Source: Rhexocercosporidium sp. MPI-PUGE-AT-0058 (lineage: Eukaryota; Ascomycota; Leotiomycetes; Helotiales). Taken from it: a stretch of DNA of 64,000 nucleotides. Every line of letters begins with the position of its first letter. Within the stretch, counting starts at the first letter, position 1. Positions 55,649 through 64,000 of this stretch are shown piece by piece. The stretch is from NCBI GenBank assembly GCA_020746875.1, contig JAGTJL010000020.1, forward strand, positions 1,116,001-1,180,000, written 5' to 3'. Made by a program: the position numbers and the translations under genes. The notes under the pieces were generated by a model. That model was given only the letters and a program-made list of their open reading frames with translations. It was not told where the DNA came from and did no database searches.

Positions 55649-57843
55649 TTCGAGTTTGGTTGTTTGTTTGTAAGAGGAGGTAGGAGTGTGAAGTTGGAGT
55701 TGATGCTTTGAAACTGAGGGCTTACCTACCTTCTTATATACTGAAAAGTCTCTAAGACAGATACTCGTCGGCAAATTGACGGAGCATAAGCACATAAACA
55801 GCCTTGGGCTACATGCAGACGCACCATAGTCCTAGGAACGACCTAAGCTCATGATTTAGGGTTTCCTGCCAGCGAGCAATCCTCATGCCGTCATCTCTTC
55901 TTTCTTTGGCATGGGGGAGACGGCGAATCCATGTTTACCGCTGCTCAGATCCAAGTTGGATGTCTCTTTCCGCGACTTGGGCTGATGCATCCTTCTATCT
56001 GATCCCCTGTAGTTGTCTTCCGTCTATTCTTCCCTTGTTTCTATGGCGACATAAGTCATGTACCTCCTGCTTCATTTGCTTTCAGCTCCGCTTCTCATCA
56101 TGTCTGTATATTTTAAGTTTCCAGTGTTCCAGTTTACGCATAGAAAATTTCTAAAGTCGGTCTTCTTCTCCTCTATCTAGACGTTAGCTATCAACCAGAC
56201 CGCTAAACTCATTTGAGTAATTCTGGGGATATTTGACCCACTTTAGAGAGGGCACTAGCCGCCCTCACGAGAACGGCTTTGTATTTGAACTTTAGGTAGT
56301 TAGAATTGCAACTTGCGAGCCTGTGAGCAGTCCCGACCCTAGGATTCGGGACAGTGGTTGAGATTAGGTAATGTAATTTTTTCTTCTTTCCAGGTACGCG
56401 GGAAGTTGATTAATTGGTGTAGAAAATAGGCATTAGTGTATGTTCGATGTAGCCAAACTCTCTATCTTGCGTCTCATGATAGTCGTGCCACATCTGTAAT
56501 CCTTCATAAGGCTAGCTCTGCGACGCCCACGTCTCCTCATCCTGGAAAGATGGTGCTTGTTGTAGAGGCGAGTAAAATCGCGTGTGGGTCGTCACAAGGG
56601 CCCGACTATCGGCCAAAACGTGAGCTTCACTGTGGCCATCCTTCACATTTGTTGTATGGTATCGTACCCCGGGCCTAGCAGGCCTTGCAAGCGCTAGATC
56701 TTGAGTACGATTCAAGTGCGTTCGTTGTTGTCTGTTTTGTTTTAGCGGCTTTGCACCGAGCTACGCGAAGATTACCCGAGCCCGCCAAAGTCTTCGTGAA
56801 TAGCAGCAGCATGTCAAAAGTGTACTTTCTTCCATCGTATCAGAGTCACAATCAGTGGTTTATGGCTAAATTCCACTTGCAATTGGCTAGATTAGTTACT
56901 TTGTCTGTGCGAAGCTCTGCAACATTGGCCATGGATATGGGAAGTTTAATCCCACATAAATTCTTTGCTTGATCTAGCCACTCAGTAGCTACCTGCATGA
57001 TGCAACTGCGGGTAGTGTTCCCTGAGCAAAGGGATCTGAACGTCGATGAACAAGCTAAGTTCGAAGATTATGCTTAATTCTGAGATCAGAAAGGAGTATC
57101 AAATATAGTTAGCGTTTGCGATTGTGTTTTGTTGACAGACAGATCCACTGCCGATCTTAAGGGCGCGTAGTTTGGGCGTGGATCGACTGCGTGTTAACTA
57201 CTTTTGTCCAGTTGACACTACTTGAGTAACTATGTGCCATTCAGGCATGCAGTCTCAATCCTGGGATTACGCCGCCAGCCTTATTTGGGTCGACGGGACA
57301 CGTCCCTGATACTGGTATCTGGACCTCGATGGGCGAATGCTTGTATCAATGTGGACCTTTCCTTTCCCATCGCTGGGGACATCCAGATTTACGGGGTTTG
57401 CCGGCAGTGGTCCATACCCCGTCATTTTACCTTCCCGTCCCGCGTGAACCTACTGTCTCGTTAAGCGTAAAGTATAATTATTTGTTGCATACCTTCCCAG
57501 TTAGCTTTCAACTTTCCTTCTAAACTTTTCATCCCAAATGGGGCTACGCAATGCAGTAGATGCGCAATCTACTGAGGACATGACAAATTCTCTTACGACT
57601 AGAGGGCCAGCCTGAAATCTATTGCTCCTGACTGCTTCTTGAATTTAGGTTTTTTTGTCTTGGTGGCGTTCGATCATGGAGGTGGCGGGTTCGCGATGAT
57701 AGACCCCACGCCCCTGCATGCCTGCAGACAGGATGGTGTATGAGACTATGAATGATGGAAATTCGTACGACAAAGGCTTCTTATCTTTTCCCCCGATGAA
57801 GCAGTTGATTCCCTGACTCGTATGCTAATAGCTTGAGTACATT
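55649..57843. other. Upstream region of the PKS, no gene seen
   Basis: About 2.2 kb between the PKS start and the 3' end of the trans-enoyl reductase. It holds the PKS promoter. Open frames at 55885-56154, 56436-56678 and 56685-56972 lack recognised domains; no transcription factor or P450 is visible. Confidence 0.5.
55733..55740 (-). promoter_or_regulatory. TATA-like box of the PKS gene
   Basis: On the minus strand the bases read TATATAAG, 85 bases upstream of the PKS ATG at 55648, followed by a CT/CA-rich leader. Position and composition suit a core promoter. Confidence 0.5.
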
Positions 57844-59046
57844 CTACTCGCCGCCGACTCGGTACACAAGTTTCTCCCCGCGTACCCTTCCTAATCTCAT
57901 CTCGTCGAAGCCAAGAGAAATGCTCTCGAGACCGCCACTCATTAGCCTGTGCTTCACTGGTACCACTTTCTGTTCTCGGAGCAATGGAGTCAAGGCTTGC
58001 AAGTAGTCTGTTGAAGACCTGTAATCCTCAGGACTTGCGGGGTAATATTTGAAGAGGAACCAGAAAGGCTTCGTCGTGTCAGCCCATGCCAATAGATACC
58101 CCACTGGCATACGGCCGAGAGAAACATACCTTTCCAAGCGCTGTGTATGAGAGTATCCACTCGTCAGCGCGAACACTCGGTGGTATTGAACCACGGATCA
58201 GACCTGGAGGTAGAGTTCTGATGATTCTGCGACGATCTTCCCCAACAAGGTTGTCATTGCCGTTGGGAAGCATGCAAAGAGCTGCGAGATGGGTTGAGCT
58301 CCCTTCCGAATGACAGTCGATTCCACTTCTGATGTCCCTTTTCAAACCCCGCACATCTTCCACGACAGTTGGCGAACTATAATCGAAGGTATAATTTGCT
58401 CCTAAACTCTGCAGATAGGCGTGGTGTCTCGCTGAGGCCAGAGCAATGATTGTTATTTCAGAATGGTATAACCGAGCTTGCTGAACTGTGTGCATGCCCA
58501 TGTTTGTTGCCGCAGAATACACCAAGAGCTGAAAATGAAGCAGTTAGCCTTTGTTACAGGGAATTCGGCCGCTCTGAGCCAGAACCATTTAGTACTTGCC
58601 GTTTCCTCCGCTCCATTAGCGTCAGGCTTGTTGGAATAAAGATGCTTTCGTAAAGCCTGCATGGCACTGATCCATCCGACGCCTATGGTAGAGGCCTTTT
58701 CTAGAGACACGTTTTCGGGTATCTTGTAACAGAGATTGGCATCTGCAACGAGATGTTCCGCAAATGCCCCAGTATGCGAATCCTTACAACCATGAATGAT
58801 CCCAGCGACTCTATCGCCCTTCGAGAATTTCGATTGATCTACATCCTCCCCCAGGATTTCCACAGTGCCGGAGAAGTCGCAGCCAATGACTCGACTTGGT
58901 GGGAGGCTCACGGAGGCATGTTTGTAGTCGGTAGGGTTCAAAGAAACATAAGCGACTTTAATCAGGAGTTCGGTCGATTTGGGGGTCGGAATTGCAATTT
59001 TGTACATGCAAGGGCTGCGCAAAAATCGGGTCATGAAAGCGTCCAT
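57844..59046 (-). CDS. Trans-acting enoyl reductase (LovC/ToxD-like)
   Basis: Minus strand, exons 58600-59046, 58130-58528 and 57844-58068, 356 residues, the usual length for LovC-type proteins. It is a zinc-independent medium-chain dehydrogenase. The GroES-like half shows TELLIKVAYVSLNPTDYKHA, RVIGCDFSGTVEILG, KGDRVAGIIHG and GAFAEHLVADANLCYKIPEN. The cofactor half shows LLVYSAATNMGMHTVQQARL and a YLQSLGANYTFDYSSP segment. The ending GFDEMRLGRVRGEKLVYRV is typical. Such enzymes reduce enoyl intermediates on a partner PKS. It is encoded upstream of the PKS on the same strand, so pairing is likely by context. The first intron appears to start with GC (GCAAGT...TTTCAG); a GT donor at this site would break the frame. 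The PKS has its own seemingly intact ER, so its role may be accessory. Confidence 0.85.
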
Positions 59047-60259
59047 CTTCGTGCTTTTGAATTATCTCGTTCTTGATGAATGGAAGGATATTGTACAATA
59101 TAATTTTCAACAGAAAGCAAAAGTTGGTGCTCAGTGACGTTTCTGTCGGTACAAATATTCCACCTTATAGGTGCGGGTCAGAGCAATCTTTAATAAGCAA
59201 CCTCTAAGCAACTTCGCTTTGAATCCGAAAATCACCAATTTCATCGTGAGATCGAGCAACAAAATGTGAATCCCAGATTCATGTCCCTCGCTACGTCACA
59301 TGGAAAGAAATTTTGAAGCGAGTGCGAAAGAATAATATGGTTACGGAGATTAGGTTGTTATAATTACTGTTAGTATCAACTTTGTTGGGACTTGAGAGGC
59401 AAGGGCCTTATCCTTATTCGTCCCACCAGATCCGGGGGCCGCATTCGCTTAAGGTGATCTCATTCGGGCGGAGCCGTACTCCCATACTCCCGTTCTCCGC
59501 ACGAGTCAGGGATAGGCGTAAAGTAGTGTGCGGCAGTTCTTACTTTGAGAAAGTTGATATCCGCAATTAAATGGGACCGAGTATTTGGATGTTAACCTGG
59601 AAATGCATCTGTAGGAAGTTGCTATTGGATCCACCCTCGCACTCGCTTGTCCGGTAAAGCGAAGCTTATCAGTGACAAGGCAAGCTTTACATTTTGACGT
59701 GCATAATGTACAGGCAATGTACAAGCATTAGCCCCACCTAATGGCGAGATAAAGTTTAAATCAGCCCGCCGTCAAAGTGTCAGTGAAACTCAAAACATAG
59801 GTGGACAACGAAGCTGTCATGCTCGCATGTTTATTCATTCACCCGGGGCTCAAAATCAGCCATGGGACGGCATGGAGGTTTCATTACAGCGAGAACAGGG
59901 CGAGCTGAGGAATGTTCACAGGCGCCGGGATCAGCAAAAGCGGGTATCTAACTTTTTCTATCCTCGTTTTCTCGAAATCTCAATTTATGTTCACTGCACA
60001 GCGAACCGTACGTCCGTAACGGATTGTGGACTTCGACTCGCAACAATCGTTGTTCCTTGGATCGCCCCCCAACAATATCATAAAATACTTTTGCCGTCCA
60101 TCTAGTGTTTATGAATTTATGTGGTCAGCAGAACTTGGCATTGTACCTTCTCTTCTTGTGATATGAGCTATACTCCTCTTCACTATCTGCTTTACTTCTT
60201 CCCACACTTTAACACAGAACGCACTTGTATTGGACGGGAACTTAACACTGCTAGTCAAC
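59047..60259. promoter_or_regulatory. Divergent promoter between enoyl reductase and MFS exporter
   Basis: About 1.2 kb separating two genes read outward, a common arrangement for co-regulated cluster genes. No separate coding region is recognised. I could not identify a specific binding-site palindrome with confidence. Confidence 0.45.
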
Positions 60260-62135
60260 ATGTCTCTCGAAAAGACGCAAGAAGAGGTTCCCTCCAGTAT
60301 CCAACCCTCCAAGGATTCTTCAAGCGATGTCGAACAGATTCCCGCAGACGAACCAGCAGTCCCCGAGTTCCAAAGACCAATCAGCACAGTTCAATGGACT
60401 TTGGTCTGTGTAGGCCTCTTTTTGGGTGCCATTCTCTACGGTAATGTTCCTGCTCAAGGCTCTCTTGATTCGACGGCTGACTTTACCACCTCAAAGGGCT
60501 CGACACAACAATCGCGGCAGATGTACAAGGTCCAATTCTGGTTTCCCTTGGAGAGATTGATAAGTTGGCTTGTAAGTATTCCACCATATATCTCAAATAA
60601 CACCGATTGTAACGACACGTACTAATGGGACTTAAGGGGTCGGTATTGGGTTTCCCATGGGTTCTGTTGCCATCATCTTGCTTATCGGCTGGTGTTATGC
60701 TCTTTTCGAGATCAAATGGTTGATGATTGGAAGCATCGTTGTCTTTGAGATTGGCAGCGCAATCTGTGGAGCTGCGCCAACCATGAATGCTATGATTGTT
60801 GGGCGCGTGATTGCTGGAATGGGTGGCGCGGGAATGTATATGGGGTAAGTATTCCATCCCTGATGAGCTCCGTTGCAAGGCTAACTTACTATAGTGCACT
60901 AACATATGTAGCCGTTTTTACCAGCTTCAAAGAGAAGCCAATATATAATGCACTCATCGGCATATCCTGGGGAACGGGTTGTATTCTTGGTCCGGTGGTC
61001 GGCGGAGTAAGTCATCCCGCCGAGCTACCTGCATGAGTTAAGCTAATTCTGTGATTACGAGTAGGCATTCTCCGTCAGTAGTGCTACATGGAGATGGGCA
61101 TTCTATATCAACCTACCTTTAGCTGCCCTTCTGTCACCAGTGTACATCTTCCTCTTCCCCAAGCACAACGGCATGCCACAAATTTCTGGTCCAAAGAAGC
61201 TCGCCAGCATCGACTGGGTCGGTACAACCCTCAACGCTGCCGTATTTACACTCTTTCAGGTCGCAGCTACATTTTCCGGTTCAACTTGGGCATGGAATAA
61301 CGCCGGGCCCATCGCCCTCTGGGTCATCTTCGCAGTCACGCTAGTCCTCCTAGTTTTACAGCAGATTTTCAGTATCGCCACCACACCTAAACAACGATTG
61401 TTCCCTGTCCACCTCCTCAAGAGCCGCACCATTCTCCTGCTCTACTTCGGCACTGCAGCTTCAGCAACTGGACTTACCCTTGGAGTCTATTACGTCCCCC
61501 TCTTCTTCCAATTTACGCGCGGTGACTCCGCTATACAAGCTGCAATCCGTCTGCTGCCATTCATCTGCATTCTCATCACCTTCATCATGATTTCTGGAGG
61601 TGTTCTCCCCGCTCTGGGAAGATACATGCCTTTCTACGCCGTTGCTGGTGTGTTTCTCATCATCGGTGGCTCGTTGATGTTCACGGTCGACTCCACGACA
61701 TCCAAGAGCAGCATCTACGGCTACGAAGTTTTGATGGCGATAGGAGCTGGTCTCACGATGCAGGTGGCGTACTCGGTAGCACCGGCCGCCGTGGAAGAAG
61801 AAGATATCCAGGGCGCAATCGGACTCATCAACGTCGCGCAGATTGGAACAACAGCTATCGCTCTCTCAATCGCGAGTTGTCTCTTCCAGAATATCGGCTT
61901 CATCAAGCTGAGAGATGCGCTCGTCGATTACGACTTCACCGCCGCTGAGCTCAGGAGTGCATTAGGAGGTGCACAGTCTGCTATCTTAGCTGGCGGCGAT
62001 GCTGTAACTCGCAACCTGGCTATCAATTCTATCGTGGAGACTATAAGCAAGGTGTGGATCTTGGTCATTGTTGCAGGCGGTGTGAGCTTGATCAGTTCGG
62101 TCTTCATGAAGAGAGAAAAGTTGGCATTACAATAG
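60260..62135 (+). CDS. MFS exporter, 14-helix drug:H+ antiporter type
   Basis: Five exons, 60260-60440, 60497-60571, 60637-60844, 60895-61006 and 61065-62135, 548 residues; all junctions keep frame. The short second exon restores the helix-1 signature GLDTTIAADVQGPILVSLGE followed by IDKLAWVGIGFPMGS. Antiporter motif C-like sequence is seen as GRVIAGMGGAGMYMG, and SWGTGCILGPVVGG fits helix 5 of drug:H+ antiporters. The sequence ATWRWAFYINLP is characteristic of the 14-helix (DHA2) group. Size and the hydrophobic segments in the last exon also fit 14 helices. In fungal clusters such proteins usually export the product or give self-protection. It lies divergent from the enoyl reductase gene, supporting membership of the PKS locus. 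The substrate is unknown. Confidence 0.88.
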
Positions 62136-63318
62136 ATCTTTGCATTTTACATAAGGGACCATCTGTTAAAGAATATGGTCTGAATAGATAGCGCAGCATC
62201 TATGTCGTGGCGAAGTTAGAGGCCACGGCTTTTTCTATGCATTGAATTAAAAGGGCGGAAGGCGGGCAACTTTCTTATGTCGGTCTAGCAGCTTCTTAAT
62301 GTACTTGATTCTATCAATCCTATCAAATTGAACTTCCTAGTTTTCTACCTTAGAGATTCAAAAATTAACCAGAACCAGTTTGTGTTTGGAACAGGCAATT
62401 GTTTATGACGTAAATTATACCTCGTCGATCCTTGTCTCATGGGTGTGTTTGTTGACTATTTAGCGAGGCTCGGCATTGGCCAGGGGCAAGAAGCGAGAAT
62501 CGTGCGACATACTCTTGATGTACTTCAATAAACTGTCGACATCTACCACGAACTTAGAAAGACGAGTTGTATCCTGTTAATTAAGGCTGGCTCTGGGAAC
62601 GAGTTTCTGAATCAGGAGATTCGAGGTTGAAAGACGAATTTCCGCGGAGGTAGACGAAAAACACGTGCATAAAGGGGAGGTACTTATGCTTTGAGGGGCG
62701 TTGCTGCTATCTCGAGTTATTTGACGAAGAGCTGCTCTTCTTTTAGCACTAGGCCGTATGTGGTGTTGTTGTGGCCGAACACCTTTTCTGCTTCGGCTAT
62801 AGCGTCTACGATTCAATGTGAGACTTTTGCTGCAGATTAGCGTTAATAGTAACAGTAGGTAGAGCGACACCAAGATTAAGGAGGAGAAGGAATGGAAATT
62901 TCCTGACTAGGGTCGGCGTGGATGAAGGAATGCTGCTATCGAACCGATGGAGGAAGAGGTTCGCGTCTAGCCATGATAGTCAAGTGAAACCACAAACTCG
63001 ACAGGTCGATCGTATTTCAAAACGGTCGGAAACTCATGGCTGACTGTACTATATAGCTGTTTCTTAATTTGGCTGTAGACATGATGAACCTTCATTGTAT
63101 AGAGCAGAGGTTAACTTGTTTAAAGAGCTTAGATTCCATTATACTTTGAGAGGTAGAAGGTCCCACCATCTGAAGCACTTGTAAGTAGTTCTCTCTAGAC
63201 ATCTAGGCTATTTTAATACTTATACTTGAGTGCTGGGACTAGCAGTTGCTTCCCCCCTCTAATCAGTCATCTCTGTTCCTATTTCGGTACGCGCAACAAC
63301 TTCCGCATTAGCCTCGTT
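62136..63318. other. Gap at the right of the PKS locus, no gene seen
   Basis: Contains the exporter 3' region. The minus-strand frame 62577-62873 has a basic low-complexity sequence without a recognised domain. Confidence 0.45.
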
Positions 63319-64000
63319 CTAGAGCGGTGGACTCTGTTCTCCGGAGGTCATCGACCGTGGGCGAGTACCACGCTCATTAACATTTATCAACTGTGGATGA
63401 GCAGGCCCATCAACGTCATTCCTCACACCATCTAGCTCTATTACCATCGGCAATTGAAGGTAGTCATAGGAGGTCCAGGACGATACATTCTCGCTTTGGC
63501 TCCAATGGCATGTGTAAATGCAGCGGACGAGGACTGGGAAGAGGATGAGGAAGCCTCCAATGGCTATGAGTGCAACGAAGCCCGCCCTGTGATAGTTCTT
63601 GAACTCAACGTTGTGGATCTTTTGTGAAGTACACATAATCTTAACCAAGTCATCTCTGTCGGCTGACATGATTGGCAGAAAGTTCTGCAAGCCCGGCAAC
63701 GTGATATCTGGCGGACCGGTAGCGATATTGATGAGGTGAAGCTGCAGCTTGGCAAGGCCACTCTTGAACCAATAGTCAACTTCCTTCTTCCATTGATCGT
63801 TGGGGATAGGATTTTGGAAGCCTGAGAATACGCCCGGATACTTCTTCGCCAGAAGGGCCTCAGTCTCCAGACCAAGGATGACGCGGTCGATACCGCCACT
63901 TTCGGAAAGAGCCCAGGTAAGTGTCGCAAGAGCAGCTACCTGCCGCGACGAAAGGTCCCAGTCCTTGGTGTAGTTACCCCAATTAGACCCGTCTAGCACG
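63319..64000 (-). CDS. C-terminal part of a fungal membrane protein, runs off the window
   Basis: Minus strand, at least 226 codons, open to the window edge; the 5' part lies beyond 64000. The visible region has a soluble, probably extracellular segment (WALSESGGIDRVILGLETEA, then DQWKKEVDYWFKSGLAKLQL and KIMCTSQKIHNVEFKNYHRA). One membrane helix follows, GFVALIAIGGFLILFPVLVR, then a short cytoplasmic tail. This layout matches a widespread fungal family of uncharacterised membrane proteins that databases sometimes mislabel as cytochrome P450; I see no haem-binding Cys motif. The function is unknown. The ATG-like start at the edge is not meaningful because the gene continues upstream. Confidence 0.65.
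   Translation of the reverse strand, partial: VLDGSNWGNYTKDWDLSSRQVAALATLTWALSESGGIDRVILGLETEALLAKKYPGVFSGFQNPIPNDQWKKEVDYWFKSGLAKLQLHLINIATGPPDITLPGLQNFLPIMSADRDDLVKIMCTSQKIHNVEFKNYHRAGFVALIAIGGFLILFPVLVRCIYTCHWSQSENVSSWTSYDYLQLPMVIELDGVRNDVDGPAHPQLINVNERGTRPRSMTSGEQSPPL

Noticed and set aside
1..64000. tRNA, rRNA or CRISPR features
   Set aside because: I looked for B-box-like GGTTCGA sequences with a matching A box and for regularly spaced repeats and found none that fit.

Overview
The window looks like nuclear DNA of a filamentous ascomycete (Pezizomycotina). Its genes are split by short introns (mostly 46-100 nt) with GTAAGT-type donors. Gene content is typical of this group: a highly reducing polyketide synthase, a family PL3 pectate lyase, a fungal Rrn11-like Pol I factor, a 2EXR-domain protein and an AA1-like secreted protein. 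A Leotiomycete is my best guess, from general familiarity with such gene sets; the sequence does not prove it. I found no rRNA, tRNA or CRISPR feature.

0-13.4 kb: four tandem same-strand copies of a fungal RRM-like gene family. Two copies look intact (3291-4818 and 8442-10620). Two are decayed (about 1589-2164 and 11571-13370). One decayed copy keeps the exon layout of its intact neighbour.

14.6-27.7 kb: ordinary genes. These are a Ca2+/H+ exchanger, a GNAT acetyltransferase, an Rrn11-like Pol I factor, a secreted PL3 pectate lyase, a CipB-like medium-chain dehydrogenase and a 2EXR-domain protein.

28-46 kb: an accessory stretch rich in debris. It holds a bHLH-like fragment, a 489-bp hAT-type MITE with an 8-bp near-perfect target duplication, a Rap1 C-terminal-like fragment, a 247-bp MITE with 44-bp perfect terminal inverted repeats and TA duplications, an unrecognised gene, the 3' end of a fungal rhodopsin-domain gene, one intact sugar transporter, a UDP-glycosyltransferase pseudogene, and an unknown gene interrupted by three TAG codons. 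Most nonsense codons in this debris can be explained by C:G to T:A transitions, as expected from repeat-induced point mutation (RIP) or a similar process.

46.3-62.1 kb: a small AA1-like secreted protein, then a likely biosynthetic locus. It has an 11-exon highly reducing PKS (KS-MAT-DH-vestigial MT-ER-KR-ACP, 2404 residues by my splice model), a LovC/ToxD-like trans-enoyl reductase on the same strand, and a divergently transcribed 14-helix-type MFS exporter. Together these could make and export a reduced polyketide. No cytochrome P450, thioesterase or pathway transcription factor is visible between them.

63.3-64.0 kb: the 3' end of a membrane-protein gene that runs off the window.

All exon models were read by eye from splice signals and checked for reading-frame arithmetic; none has transcript support.
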